Shown here in pieces: positions 9,925 through 19,329 of a stretch of 64,000 nucleotides of DNA. The stretch is from Chroococcidiopsis thermalis PCC 7203 (GTDB taxonomy: Bacteria > Cyanobacteriota > Cyanobacteriia > Cyanobacteriales > Chroococcidiopsidaceae). The position numbers were made by a program, and so were the translations under genes. The notes beneath the pieces are model-generated. The model was not told the origin of the DNA. It did no database searches and worked only from the letters and a program-made list of their open reading frames with translations. Every line of letters starts with the position of its first letter. Positions within the stretch are counted from its first letter, which is position 1. Where the stretch lies: positions 4,700,336 through 4,764,335 of the forward strand of contig NC_019695.1 of NCBI RefSeq assembly GCF_000317125.1, written 5' to 3'.

Positions 9925-10677
9925 TCAAAAAGCTGTCAACAAGCACAGAAACACAGCTTCTGTCCATTCTACGATCGCACCGTAGGTATCTCCCGTGTGA
10001 CCGCCTAACTTATAATTGAGCCAAGCTCCAGTTACAATCGCGATCGCGCTTCCACCTAATGCCATAGCAAGAGACGCTACAATGCGATCGCGGTTTAGCA
10101 AGATTTGTACTCCACTAAGACCGAGTAATAATAACAGTCCTGGCAATAAATCCCAATAAGACCGAATCGCTGCTTTGTGAAACGCTCCTTTACCTGTAGG
10201 TTTGAGATAAGGATAACAGGCGATCGCGACTTGTTGTCCCCATCGTCCCCAACCACAAGCTGCCATCAATATTAAAGGGCGATAAGTATCGAGATCGGTT
10301 AAGGCTGATATTTTTAATATTAGAATGGCGATCGCCACCATTGCTCCAAACGCACCTGTAACGCTATCTGCCATGACTTGTAAGCGTCTTTGCGGATCTT
10401 GTACTGCCAAGCCATCAGCAGTATCCATTGCACCATCTAGGTGCAGTCCCCCAGTAATCGCCATCCAACTCGCGACAACTACAGCACTGCGAGTTAGTAT
10501 GGGTACGCCTAATAAAAATAAGCCCAGATCTAACAATCCCAGAATTCCACCAACAATCAAACCTACCAGCGGTACAAGACACGCTACGCGCTGAAAGTCT
10601 AATTTCAACTTAGGAATGGGCAGACAAGTATAAAATGCGATCGCTGCTAGAAAATCTAATCCAAGTTTTAATATCAC
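9925..10677 (-). CDS. cobS: Adenosylcobinamide-GDP ribazoletransferase (cobalamin synthase)
   Basis: 250 aa integral membrane protein with about six hydrophobic segments, matching CobS in length. It joins adenosylcobinamide-GDP to alpha-ribazole in the last steps of cobalamin synthesis. The signature [16 protein letters not shown] near residues 76-91 carries the conserved acidic residues, and [15 protein letters not shown] is also typical. No other cob gene and no cobalamin riboswitch is visible nearby, so it is an isolated pathway gene. Confidence 0.95.
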   Translation of the reverse strand: MILKLGLDFLAAIAFYTCLPIPKLKLDFQRVACLVPLVGLIVGGILGLLDLGLFLLGVPILTRSAVVVASWMAITGGLHLDGAMDTADGLAVQDPQRRLQVMADSVTGAFGAMVAIAILILKISALTDLDTYRPLILMAACGWGRWGQQVAIACYPYLKPTGKGAFHKAAIRSYWDLLPGLLLLLGLSGVQILLNRDRIVASLAMALGGSAIAIVTGAWLNYKLGGHTGDTYGAIVEWTEAVFLCLLTAF

Positions 10678-10810
10678 AATTTACAAGTCTCCCTTTCTAA
10701 AGGGAATTGAGGGGGATATAATCTATGTTCTCACCCTCAAGCGATCGCGCCACCAATTATCGATCGCTAGCAGCTAATTGCTCATAACTACTCATAAAAA
10801 TCACTATTTG

Positions 10811-11185
10811 CTATTCTTCAATACGGAGGAGTTTGCGGTAAAAAGGTTTAGAAAAATCTGTACTGCGGCTGCGCTGAAAATTGAGAATGACATCGATTAA
10901 ATGATCGATATATTCCGAGCTTTGCATTAGCAGCTCGTAACTCAACTCGGCATTATTATCAAATTGTAGCCGACACCGGATCAGGTCTGCTGGTAATGTG
11001 GAAATATTCCAAGTTGCTATAAAGGGAATACCATCCGCGCCTTCAATTCTACGCTGTCCTTCCATCACTCCTTTTTTAAACAAACTGATGGCAAGAGGTA
11101 AGATATTACGTTTATTGCCTTGAAAATATGGAAGGTAAACTCTTAATTCTTGCTGATTGGCGGGTTGAAGTTGTTGAATGGACAT
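10811..11185 (-). CDS. Conserved hypothetical protein
   Basis: 124 aa, predicted soluble, with no signal peptide and no motif I can name. The sequence is evenly mixed, with a hydrophobic alpha/beta core (for example GIPFIATWNIS, then LIRCRLQFDNNAELSYELL) and a basic C-terminus (FYRKLLRIEE). The start ATG is placed by the end of upstream repeat DNA. Its coding character (length, composition, clean flanks) supports a real gene. Neighbours (cobS and ftsH) give no functional hint. Confidence 0.6.
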   Translation of the reverse strand: MSIQQLQPANQQELRVYLPYFQGNKRNILPLAISLFKKGVMEGQRRIEGADGIPFIATWNISTLPADLIRCRLQFDNNAELSYELLMQSSEYIDHLIDVILNFQRSRSTDFSKPFYRKLLRIEE

Positions 11186-11234
11186 AGGTGTTAGGGGATA
11201 AAATTTACTGGTAGTTGTTGGTTGTTGGTAATTT

Positions 11235-11264
11235 TGTAGAGACGTTACATGTAACGTCTCTACA
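11235..11264. repeat. GACGTTACATGTAACGTC palindrome, copy 2
   Basis: A perfect 30-bp palindrome with arms TGTAGAGACGTTACA. It is intergenic, between the 124-aa hypothetical gene and ftsH. Confidence 0.85.
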
Positions 11265-11331
11265 CTAATAATTGTTTGCTATTTTTCAGTATTCCCAGAA
11301 ATTACCCTATGACAACACTTACTCGCTGCAA

Positions 11332-11360
11332 TAAAAAAGGTGAGCCTTGCCCACCCTACT
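11332..11360 (-). terminator. Second (distal) ftsH terminator
   Basis: A minus-strand stem GGTGGGC-AAG-GCTCACC with one G-T wobble, followed by six Ts. It is a near-identical tandem copy of the element at 11367-11398. Confidence 0.7.
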
Positions 11361-11366
11361 ATTGAA

Positions 11367-11398
11367 ATAAAAAAAAGGTGAGCCTTGCCCACCCTACT
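11367..11398 (-). terminator. Rho-independent terminator of ftsH
   Basis: A minus-strand stem GGTGGGC/GCTCACC with a 3-nt loop and a run of eight or more Ts, just beyond the ftsH stop codon. Confidence 0.8.
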
Positions 11399-11418
11399 AA
11401 TGTTGATGTTTTGAACAA

Positions 11419-13257
11419 CTATGCGATCGCAGCCGTTCTAACATCGTTATTTGCTAACAACTCTTGCAGTTCGTCTGCGTCTACGGTTTCTTTCTCTACT
11501 AGCATTTGGGCTAGCCGATCTAGAATGGCACGGTTGTCAGTTAGGACTGATTTTGCTCGCTTGTAAGCGGTATCAACGAGCTGATGCACTTCTTCGTCAA
11601 TGACGGCGGCTGTCTCTTCGGAAAAGTCGCGTTCGGCAACGATATCGCGTCCGAGGAACATATTACCTTGTTGACGACCCAAGGCAACAGGACCAAGGCG
11701 ATCGCTCATACCAAAACGAGTAATCATTTGTCTGGCGACTCTAGCGACTTGTTGTAAGTCGTTGGATGCACCAGTGGTGACTTCTTCTTCGCCAAAGATA
11801 ATTTCTTCGGCAATCCGACCACCTAAAGCTACAGCCATCTGATTTTCTAAATACGAACGGCTGTAAAGTCCGGTGTCCATCCGGTCTTCGCTAGGTGTGA
11901 ACCAAGTCAAACCACCAGCACGACCGCGAGGAATGATGCTAATTTTCTGTACGGGGTCGTAGTCTGGCATCAGCGCCCCTACGAGAGCGTGACCGGCTTC
12001 ATGATAGGCAACCAGTTGCTTGCGCTTTTCGCTCATCACGCGGTCTTTCTTCTCTGGACCTGCCAACACGCGATCGATCGCGTCATTGACTTCATCCATC
12101 GAAATTTCGCTCAGGTTACGTCTAGCAGCTAAAATTGCAGCTTCGTTCAATAGGTTCGATAGGTCTGCACCTGTAAAACCTGGGGTACGACGGGCAATTC
12201 TGTCTAGATCTACGTCTTTTGCCAAAGTCTTGCCACGGGCGTGAACTTTGAGGATTTCCAAACGTCCGGCGTAATCGGGTCGGTCTACAACCACTTGGCG
12301 ATCGAAACGACCGGGACGCAATAACGCTGCATCAAGTACGTCTGGGCGGTTAGTCGCAGCAATAATGATGATTCCAGTATTGCCTTCAAAGCCATCCATT
12401 TCGGTGAGTAACTGGTTCAGGGTTTGCTCCCGTTCGTCGTTACCACCACCTAAACCAGCACCCCGCTGCCGTCCGACAGCATCGATTTCATCGATAAATA
12501 CGATACAAGGTGCGTTTGCCTTTGCTTGCTCGAATAGGTCGCGGACGCGAGACGCACCCACACCAACGAACATTTCAACGAATTCAGAACCGGAAATTGA
12601 GAAGAAGGGAACGCCAGCCTCACCCGCTACAGCACGAGCCAGCAGGGTTTTACCCGTCCCTGGAGGTCCAACTAGCAATACACCTTTAGGAATTTTCGCC
12701 CCGACTGCGGTGAAGCGATCTGCATTTTTTAGGAAGTCTACAACTTCGTTTAATTCCAATTTGGCTTGGTCGATTCCAGCCACGTCGCCAAATGTTACCT
12801 GAGTTTGTGGCTCCATTTGTACCCTGGCTTTAGACTTGCCAAAGTTCATTGCTTGGCTGCCAGGACCATTTTGGGCGCGGCGTAGTAAAAAGAATAAGCC
12901 AACTAAAAGCAAGACGGGGACAAATAAGCTACTGAGGGCTTTGAACCAAAAACCTTCATCGGTTTGAGGTAGAACCGCAATATCAACTCCTCTCTCCGTC
13001 AAGATCGAAATTAATTCGGGGTCATCGGGTAAATTAACGATGACTTGGCTGCCATCTTGAGGCTTGACAAGCGCCCTGGTGCGATCGGCACTAAGTCTAA
13101 CCTGAGCAACTCTACCTTTTTCAACTGCTTGTATGAAATCGCTGTATCGCCATGTCTCTCGACTCTGAGGCTGTTTGTCAAAGAACGCCGTTCCCAGCGC
13201 AATGACCACAATTGCCAGTAATGCGTACAGCCCTGCGTTTCTCCACCGTTTATTCAC
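11419..13257 (-). CDS. ftsH: ATP-dependent zinc metalloprotease FtsH
   Basis: 612 aa, typical of cyanobacterial FtsH. Two N-terminal membrane helices (about 8-25 and 105-125) flank a lumenal/periplasmic segment. The AAA+ domain follows with Walker A GPPGTGKT (about 198-205), Walker B FIDEID, the pore loop and the arginine-finger region RPGRFDRQ. Then comes the M41 peptidase with HEAGH (about 418-422) and the second metal-ligand region. It degrades membrane proteins, and in cyanobacteria the family includes the hexamers that remove photodamaged D1. Which of the usual four paralogues this is cannot be decided from sequence alone. It is a single gene with duplicated terminators. Confidence 0.97.
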   Translation of the reverse strand: MNKRWRNAGLYALLAIVVIALGTAFFDKQPQSRETWRYSDFIQAVEKGRVAQVRLSADRTRALVKPQDGSQVIVNLPDDPELISILTERGVDIAVLPQTDEGFWFKALSSLFVPVLLLVGLFFLLRRAQNGPGSQAMNFGKSKARVQMEPQTQVTFGDVAGIDQAKLELNEVVDFLKNADRFTAVGAKIPKGVLLVGPPGTGKTLLARAVAGEAGVPFFSISGSEFVEMFVGVGASRVRDLFEQAKANAPCIVFIDEIDAVGRQRGAGLGGGNDEREQTLNQLLTEMDGFEGNTGIIIIAATNRPDVLDAALLRPGRFDRQVVVDRPDYAGRLEILKVHARGKTLAKDVDLDRIARRTPGFTGADLSNLLNEAAILAARRNLSEISMDEVNDAIDRVLAGPEKKDRVMSEKRKQLVAYHEAGHALVGALMPDYDPVQKISIIPRGRAGGLTWFTPSEDRMDTGLYSRSYLENQMAVALGGRIAEEIIFGEEEVTTGASNDLQQVARVARQMITRFGMSDRLGPVALGRQQGNMFLGRDIVAERDFSEETAAVIDEEVHQLVDTAYKRAKSVLTDNRAILDRLAQMLVEKETVDADELQELLANNDVRTAAIA

Positions 13258-13529
13258 CGAGGGTTAGCCTCCTAAAGCTTACGGGCAAGGGCGTTTTTTT
13301 CTTATGTTAATTAATTTTAATCTACCTTAGAAACTTGCCACTTGTCAGGTATCAATTATCAGTGACTGGTGGCTGGTGACTGGCGGCTAGACATAACAAT
13401 TCAGTTTCCAGCCACTAAGTGCTAGCCACTAGCCACTATTCTCAGGGGTGATTTGTTGCAGCGGCTGATGTTGAATTATGGTTGATTGGGGTTACGCGAT
13501 CGCACTTCGATCGACGATGTTGGTGAACG

Positions 13530-14387
13530 ATGAAAAAGATTGGTTCTCAGCCTACTCTATCGCCTACAACTTTGGTGCTGCTGTCGATCGCCTCGACTCA
13601 GTTAGGTTCGGCGATCGCGAAAACGTTGTTTAGTACGCTCAGTCCTGCTGCTGTGGTGCTGTTACGGGTGGGTTTTGCAGCGGTAGTGTTGCTGGTGCTA
13701 TGGCGATCGCAACTTAAGGGCATTCAGCGCCAGAACTACGGGGTGCTAATTTTGTTTGGTTTGTCTTTGGGTTTGATGAATCTCTCATTTTATTTGGCGA
13801 TCGAGCGGATTCCGATTGGCATTGCGGTAGCGTTAGAGTTTATCGGACCTTTGGGAGTGGCGATCGCCAACTCTCGGCGCTTGCTCGATCTGTTGTGGGT
13901 GTTGCTGGCTGGATGCGGGATCGTGTTGCTGGCTCCAATTGGTGGTTTGAGTGTCAATCTGACTGGAATTATTTTGGCGCTGACAGCGGGAGGATTTTGG
14001 GCGGCTTATATTCTCCTTTCTGCCAAAGTGGGGCGGGTTGTTCCTGGCGGCGTGGGGCTGGCTTTGGCGATGGCGGTGGCGGCGATCGTCATGTTGCCAA
14101 TGGGGATTGTGACGGGTGGCTCGGCGCTGTTAAATCCACAAATGCTATTAATTGGGTTTGGGGTGGCGATTCTTTCTTCGGCGATTCCGTACTCGTTTGA
14201 GTTAGAGGCGTTACGGTGGCTACCTGTAAGGGTGTTTGGCGTATTGTTGAGTTTGGAACCCATGGCGGCGGCTGTTATTGGTTTTCTTATTTTGCGGGAA
14301 ACTTTGGAGTTACGGGCAGTAATGGCGATCGCGTTGGTGACGGTTGCGGCGGGTGGGGCTTCTCTTTATGGGAGTGGGAGAGGATAA
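13530..14387 (+). CDS. EamA/RhtA-type metabolite exporter
   Basis: 285 aa with ten predicted hydrophobic helices arranged as two EamA (DMT superfamily) repeats, about residues 10-135 and 145-280. The best resemblance is to RhtA-like threonine/homoserine exporters, for example the LGSAIAKTLF motif in helix 1 and PYSFELEALRWLPVRVFGVLLSLEP in the second half. The substrate is inferred only from family. It is located in the inner membrane. The gene is GC-richer than its surroundings, mainly through Val/Ala/Gly codons. It is convergent with the pabC-like gene. Confidence 0.85.
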   Translation: MKKIGSQPTLSPTTLVLLSIASTQLGSAIAKTLFSTLSPAAVVLLRVGFAAVVLLVLWRSQLKGIQRQNYGVLILFGLSLGLMNLSFYLAIERIPIGIAVALEFIGPLGVAIANSRRLLDLLWVLLAGCGIVLLAPIGGLSVNLTGIILALTAGGFWAAYILLSAKVGRVVPGGVGLALAMAVAAIVMLPMGIVTGGSALLNPQMLLIGFGVAILSSAIPYSFELEALRWLPVRVFGVLLSLEPMAAAVIGFLILRETLELRAVMAIALVTVAAGGASLYGSGRG

Positions 14388-14430
14388 TGTCGCGCAAAGG
14401 CGCTAAGGCGCGAAGAGGAATAGGAAGATT

Positions 14431-15195
14431 TCATTCGTGCTGAAATAGTTTTTGTAAGTTCGTCAAAGCTGGATGATTGGGGTTGTAGTTTAGCTGATTT
14501 ATTTTTTCTTGCCCTCGCTCCTCACTCCTGACTCCTCGCTCCTCAAATATGGTGTGGATGGGAATAACTTCTACTATGCTGTTGCTGTAGGCGATCGCTT
14601 CCATTTTGGCAACTACGTCTGGTGTCCAGGGTTTTTCCATAACTGGTTGATTTTGATTTTTGAGCCAGTCTATGAGTTGCGATCGCATGACTCCTGGTAA
14701 AATTTCTGCTTCTAGTGGTGGTGTCCACCAGTTACCGTCTTGCCATCCCCACAAATTACCTGTGCTGGTTTCTAGCCAGTTACCGTTGGCATCGACAAGA
14801 ATTGCTTCGCTGGCTGTTATGTGTTGGGCTTTTGTCTTGGCTAGCCACGCACCTAAGTAGTTACCTGTTTTATGGGTGGGTAAAAAGCGGTGAAATTCTT
14901 CTCCGAATATTAAGCTAGCTGCTACCCCATGTCTTTGCTTTTCTGTCAAGTCCCCTGGTAGCGATCGCCCAGTTATCCACTCTCTGCCGTCAGGAAAGAT
15001 TGTGACTCTCAATACGGGAAAATCTTGCAGTAAGATTTCTGCCCCTTGTCGAACTTTCTGCCAGTTTGGTTCTTGCCAGTCTAAGAATTGAATGCTGGAG
15101 CGGAGGCGATCGCAATGCCTTTTCCAGTTGGTTAAGGAGCGATCGAGCGACTGACAATAAACTCGTAGCGTAGTAAACACGGTTGCTCCATACAA
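14431..15195 (-). CDS. pabC: Class IV aminotransferase, probable 4-amino-4-deoxychorismate lyase
   Basis: 254 aa PLP enzyme of fold type IV. The N-terminus MYGATVFTTLRVY, the EAILVDANGNWLETSTGNLWG block and LPGVMRSQLIDW fit ADC lyase, which releases p-aminobenzoate for folate. Branched-chain or D-amino-acid aminotransferase is the alternative. The C-terminal region contains an in-frame insertion (FEERGVRSEERGQ) encoded by a CTCACTCCT-type DNA repeat at 14512-14544. The activity assignment is moderate and the fold is secure. Confidence 0.75.
   Translation of the reverse strand: MYGATVFTTLRVYCQSLDRSLTNWKRHCDRLRSSIQFLDWQEPNWQKVRQGAEILLQDFPVLRVTIFPDGREWITGRSLPGDLTEKQRHGVAASLIFGEEFHRFLPTHKTGNYLGAWLAKTKAQHITASEAILVDANGNWLETSTGNLWGWQDGNWWTPPLEAEILPGVMRSQLIDWLKNQNQPVMEKPWTPDVVAKMEAIAYSNSIVEVIPIHTIFEERGVRSEERGQEKINQLNYNPNHPALTNLQKLFQHE
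14512..14544. repeat. CTCACTCCT-type repeat inside the pabC-like gene
   Basis: Tandem CTCGCTCCT/CTCACTCCTGA units, translated on the minus strand as EERGVRSEERG. Confidence 0.7.
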
Positions 15196-15453
15196 TAAAC
15201 CTGGATCGTCAACCGCTAACTTGATGACATTTGTTGTGATTAAGTCGCCGTTATACCAAAAAATTGCCGTTGCCTCAGTTTACTTGTCTTTAAGTTTTAA
15301 TTTCTTTGTCAGTTAATTCATACTTTCTTGCAACTGAAAAGCAAACTTTTTTTGTAATGATTAGATTGTTAAGTTTTAAACTATTTTTACAACCAAAGCC
15401 TTGCGTTTTTACATCTTAATTCATATCATTTCACAAATTCAATTTATAAAACT

Positions 15454-15708
15454 ATGGATAGAGATAGACAAGAAGCATACTGGCGGGCAAACACGGCTTT
15501 AATTCGGAATCTATTAATTGTTTGGGCGCTGGTATCCCTGGTGTTTAGCATCCTGTTAGCACAGCCGTTGAATGCAATCCGACTTGGAAGCGTTCCTCTA
15601 GGCTTTTGGATGGCACAGCAAGGCTCGATCTTAACTTTCGTAGTATTGATTTTTATCTATGCTTTTCAGATGGACAAGCTCGATCGCAAATATGGGATTA
15701 GAAAGTGA
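15454..15708 (+). CDS. DUF4212 small subunit of a sodium:solute symporter
   Basis: 84 aa with two membrane helices (about 21-40 and 52-72) and the ends RDRQEAYWRANTALIRNLL and DKLDRKYGIRK, typical of the DUF4212 family. These small proteins are encoded directly before an SSS-family transporter and are regarded as its partner subunit. The next gene starts only 9 bp downstream and is exactly such a transporter, so an operon is near certain. Confidence 0.9.
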   Translation: MDRDRQEAYWRANTALIRNLLIVWALVSLVFSILLAQPLNAIRLGSVPLGFWMAQQGSILTFVVLIFIYAFQMDKLDRKYGIRK

Positions 15709-15717
15709 GGGAAAATC

Positions 15718-17394
15718 ATGTCAGCAGAGCTTTGGACGATTATTTTAGTTGCCCTCTCTTTTCTACTGTATCTTTACATCGGTTGGCGATCGCGCGTCAA
15801 AGATAGTTCTGGCTTTTACGTCGCTGGGCAAAATGTCCCTCAGATTGCAAACGGTGCTGCAACTGCGGCAGATTGGATGTCGGCGGCTTCTTTTATCTCG
15901 ATGGCGGGGTTAATTTCGACTCTGGGCTACGATGGCTCGATTTATCTGATGGGTTGGACTGGCGGTTACGTGTTGCTGGCACTCCTACTTGCTCCATATC
16001 TGCGCAAGTTTGGTAAGTATACCGTGCCGGATTTTGTCGGCGATCGCTATTATTCTAATGCTGCTAGGTTAGTCGCGGTTGTTGCTGCTTTATTTGTCTC
16101 TTTAACTTATGTCGCCGGACAGATGCGGGGTGTCGGAATTGTTTTCAGCCGCTTTCTCCAAGTCGATATCAGCACGGGTGTGATTATTGGGATGGTGGTA
16201 GTGGCGTTCTTCTCAGTTTTGGGCGGAATGAAAGGCATCACCTGGACGCAAGTAGCCCAGTATGGTGTATTAATTGTGGCTTATTTGATTCCAGCAGCGG
16301 CGATCGCCTATATTCTGACGGGCAATCCGATTCCGCAACTCGCCTTTACTTTTAGCGATATTGTAGGCAAATTAAATCAAATTCAGTTGGATTTGGGTTT
16401 TCAGGAGTACTCGCAACCATTTGCTAACAGATCTCAGTTGGACGTGCTGTTCACTACCCTCGCCTTGATGGTGGGAACGGCAGGACTACCCCACGTTATC
16501 GTTAGATTCTACACGGTTCCTAATGTCAGGGCAGCACGTTATTCGGCTGGTTGGGCGTTGTTATTTATCGCCCTACTTTATACCAGCGCTCCCGCCTTGG
16601 CAACTTTCGCCCGTTACAACTTAATTAGCACTTTGCACAACCAGCCAATTACCGAAGTGCGACAGTTAGACTGGGCAAATAAATGGGAAAAAACCAAGTT
16701 ATTAACCTTTGACGACAAGAACAATGACGGACGAATTGAGCTAACACCAGATAAAAATACGAGCGAAATCACGATTGACCCCGATATTATTGTCTTATCT
16801 ACGCCAGAAGTGGCTAGGTTAGCCCCTTGGGTCATCGGACTGGTCGCTGCTGGGGGATTAGCCGCAGCTTTATCTACGGCTAGTGGTTTGCTGTTGGTGA
16901 TTTCTAGTTCTGTGGCGCACGATATTTACTACCGCATCATTAATCCCAACGCCTCAGAAACCCAAAGGGTGTTTGTCGGTCGGATTATGGTCGGGTTAGC
17001 CGTGGTGCTGGCGGGATATTTTGGGATTAATCCGCCGGGTTTTGTGGCGCAAGTGGTAGCGTTTGCGTTTGGGTTAGCTGCTGCTAGCTTTTTCCCTGCC
17101 ATTGTTCTCGGGATTTTCGACAAACGAACGAATCGAGAAGGGGCGATCGCAGGTATTGTAGTCGGTCTAATCTTCACCCTATTCTACATCGTCGGGGTAA
17201 AATTCTACGGAATGCAACCTTGGTTATTTGGGATTTCTCCTGAAGGAATTGGTACGGTGGGGATGATAATTAACTTCATCGTCACGCTGGTGGTTTCACG
17301 CCTGACTCCACCACCACCAATTGCCGTACAAGAAATGGTAGAAGATTTACGCTCTCCTGCAGGTGCAGAGTTACCAGTTGAGTCTGTGCATTAA
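15718..17394 (+). CDS. Sodium:solute symporter, ActP-like (VC_2705-type)
   Basis: 558 aa with about 13 hydrophobic helices and the SSS-family features DFYVAGQ-like (GFYVAGQNVP), AADWMSAASFISMAGLI and LPHVIVRFYT. It resembles acetate/propionate permeases (ActP) and pairs with the DUF4212 subunit, as in the VC_2705 subfamily. A hydrophilic loop (about residues 330-355) holds an EF-hand-like DKNNDGRIEL segment and splits the helix bundle. The likely substrate is a small carboxylate. The termination region beyond the stop contains inverted GTGCGCC repeats. Confidence 0.88.
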   Translation: MSAELWTIILVALSFLLYLYIGWRSRVKDSSGFYVAGQNVPQIANGAATAADWMSAASFISMAGLISTLGYDGSIYLMGWTGGYVLLALLLAPYLRKFGKYTVPDFVGDRYYSNAARLVAVVAALFVSLTYVAGQMRGVGIVFSRFLQVDISTGVIIGMVVVAFFSVLGGMKGITWTQVAQYGVLIVAYLIPAAAIAYILTGNPIPQLAFTFSDIVGKLNQIQLDLGFQEYSQPFANRSQLDVLFTTLALMVGTAGLPHVIVRFYTVPNVRAARYSAGWALLFIALLYTSAPALATFARYNLISTLHNQPITEVRQLDWANKWEKTKLLTFDDKNNDGRIELTPDKNTSEITIDPDIIVLSTPEVARLAPWVIGLVAAGGLAAALSTASGLLLVISSSVAHDIYYRIINPNASETQRVFVGRIMVGLAVVLAGYFGINPPGFVAQVVAFAFGLAAASFFPAIVLGIFDKRTNREGAIAGIVVGLIFTLFYIVGVKFYGMQPWLFGISPEGIGTVGMIINFIVTLVVSRLTPPPPIAVQEMVEDLRSPAGAELPVESVH

Positions 17395-17404
17395 TTTTTC
17401 TATT

Positions 17405-17448
17405 GTAGGGGCGCACAGCCGTGCGCCTTTATAATTGTGCGCCTCTAC
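17405..17448. repeat. GTAGGGGCGCAC palindrome, copy 1 (between convergent genes)
   Basis: GGGGCGCAC/GTGCGCC forms a hairpin, with an additional GTGCGCCTCTAC arm downstream. It belongs to the family that also occurs at 22891, 24704 and 37169. Between two converging genes it could serve as a bidirectional terminator. Confidence 0.65.
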
Positions 17449-17455
17449 CATGTTT

Positions 17456-18061
17456 TTATCCTAGCGTGAGGTAATCTAGTCGTTCAAAATCACTGCGCTC
17501 TAAATTCTCCAATTCAGGACCCAGCAGCCGCAAATAACCTTGTTGATTCTCAACTCGACGTATAGCTGGGATATAAATATCTTGCTCAACCATAAAATCG
17601 TAGATAAATCCGTATACACTTCCCATGTCTTCACGTTGAAGCTGACGATTTTGAGATTGGAAGTAAAAAGAAATATCTTCTTCAAAGTCTAGCGTTTCTA
17701 TAAAGTTGCCATTTTCATATAATTCATATCCAATATAGCCACCCGTATCGCTCACTCTATAGTAAACTGTGCGAGTTTGTAGCAAGTTAGAAAGAGTTTG
17801 AGCATCCTTTTTTTGAAGTGGAGTACGGTACGGTACAAAACCAAATTCATAGATCGATGTCCAAGTTTGTTCTCTAAATTGAAATACAATAAAGCCTTGA
17901 CCTGTAGTTACTATTTCGCGATCGTATATATCTTGCTCCCATCTATTCGCCTGCCTTACTCGAACAAAGGCTGATGCTACAGATTCTATTGGGGCTTTAA
18001 CGAAAACAAAAGTTTGATTTAAATCAATAGATTCAATCCCTCTGTTCTGTTCTAGAGTCAT
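17456..18061 (-). CDS. Hypothetical soluble protein, possible immunity partner
   Basis: 201 aa, acidic and aromatic-rich, without signal peptide, membrane segment or recognised motif. The composition is typical of a compact alpha/beta cytoplasmic protein. It lies 131 bp downstream of, and on the same strand as, the secreted PD-(D/E)XK-like gene. That order (exported enzyme, then small cytosolic protein) is seen in toxin-immunity pairs, hence the suggestion. The function is inference from position only. The region is AT-rich with few HIP1 sites, consistent with recent acquisition. Confidence 0.6.
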   Translation of the reverse strand: MTLEQNRGIESIDLNQTFVFVKAPIESVASAFVRVRQANRWEQDIYDREIVTTGQGFIVFQFREQTWTSIYEFGFVPYRTPLQKKDAQTLSNLLQTRTVYYRVSDTGGYIGYELYENGNFIETLDFEEDISFYFQSQNRQLQREDMGSVYGFIYDFMVEQDIYIPAIRRVENQQGYLRLLGPELENLERSDFERLDYLTLG

Positions 18062-18192
18062 ATGTTTGTCTAATTAAAACAACGAGATGAAAGCATTAAT
18101 TTGAAGGAATATAAATAAATGCATAGGGCAATGATAACACTAAGCCCTATGCTTATCTTAAAATATAGCTCAGATAATCTCTAATCTATTAA

Positions 18193-18933
18193 TTAATCTG
18201 GATCTGAATTTGATGGATTCAAGAAAAGTCTTCCAGGCATTCCAGGACCTATTGATTCTGGAAGCGTTAGATTGAGAATATAAACTTCAGGATTTCTCAG
18301 CGAGGCTTGACCAAGCTGGAGGTTATTGAAACTACCTGGAACTTCACAGCCTATGGCGTGCCAGACTCCTACACGTTTCGTAGAAGCTTCTAGTGTGGTT
18401 CTAAGACTAATCTGTTTTACATCTGCGGTAGTAAGAAAAATAATTGCTGGTATTCTTCCTGCATCTGCTGCATCACTCCTACTAAGAGCATCAAGAAAAC
18501 CTAGAATTTGGTAATCATCATAACTAGGGGGTAGTAAACCTCCACTTAATGCTTTAACCTCATAAAACACGCTCTCGTCATATGTTAAAGGTGAACCCAA
18601 AGGAAGGTTTTGAATTACAAGTGGAAGCACCCCATCTGGTACTACGTTTTCTAATTTACCATTTGTCTTGTCTCTCCTTTGGGGTGATTCAAATTTGTCG
18701 GTATTTTCTGGAATTGGAGTACCTGGTCTGATTGTAGCTAGCGCAAAGTTTTGAAAGGCTATTGGAGCCCGCCCCACTGGTATTCCTTGATCGACGGCAA
18801 TTTCATCAAGTCGAGCTTTAGTTAATGCTGTCTGAGAGGGCTCGGCGCAGAACTGAGCTTGTGCCTTAAAATTTACACCATTAATTGCAGTTGCGATACC
18901 GATAAATATGGTAGCCTTTTGTAAGTAATTCAT
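18193..18933 (-). CDS. Secreted protein with PD-(D/E)XK nuclease-like motif
   Basis: 246 aa with a signal peptide (cleavage near AQAQ-F, residue 27). Downstream, VVPDGVLP (Pro99-Asp100) is followed after about 24 residues by YEVK (Glu125, Lys127), and then by YDDYQILGFLDAL and AIIFLTTADV. The PD...ExK spacing plus a following helix resembles restriction-endonuclease-fold toxins (Tox-REase families). The family assignment is inference from these motifs. No delivery domain (Rhs, LXG, VgrG) is fused. It could be a Sec-exported nuclease or a non-enzymatic relative. The downstream 201-aa gene may be its immunity protein. Confidence 0.6.
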   Translation of the reverse strand: MNYLQKATIFIGIATAINGVNFKAQAQFCAEPSQTALTKARLDEIAVDQGIPVGRAPIAFQNFALATIRPGTPIPENTDKFESPQRRDKTNGKLENVVPDGVLPLVIQNLPLGSPLTYDESVFYEVKALSGGLLPPSYDDYQILGFLDALSRSDAADAGRIPAIIFLTTADVKQISLRTTLEASTKRVGVWHAIGCEVPGSFNNLQLGQASLRNPEVYILNLTLPESIGPGMPGRLFLNPSNSDPD

Positions 18934-19329
18934 AGCTGAAAGTCATATAAAAATTGAAAAATATTTAGTACTTTGTCGTGCAAAAAAGTATGCAAATAAG
19001 CTCTACCCTGATGGGTAAGGACGCTCAAATTACTTTTATCCATCACTAGTAGATATCTTCAAAGCGTGAATTATATGCACGAATATCTTGGTGGATATCT
19101 TCATGGATTGACAAAGGTAAACGCTCAAATATAGAGCAGTACAACAAAGATGTAAAATAAACTTAACTCTATTTTTCTCAATACTATAAGTGTGATTTTA
19201 CTGAAAACATTTACTCGCACTTTCTAGCTAACTTAGGTAAAATTACAGTAATTTTATAAAATTGATTATGCTTTGATAGATAAAAAGCAAAAATAGTAAT
19301 GTAAAGTTTATACATAGGTGGTATAAATA
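18934..19329. other. AT-rich divergent intergenic region
   Basis: 396 bp between the PD-(D/E)XK-like gene (minus) and the TPR gene (plus). It is strongly AT-rich and contains no HIP1 site, no palindromic repeat and no coding frame that I can support. Two related GAATATCTTGGTGGATATCTTC-like direct elements near 19078 are the only visible structure. Confidence 0.5.

Noticed and set aside
12365-12802. 145-codon plus-strand ORF inside ftsH
   Set aside because: Antisense shadow of the AAA+ domain. Its composition (Ser/Pro/Arg/Thr-rich) is what the reverse of ftsH gives, and it has no motif and no ribosome-binding site.
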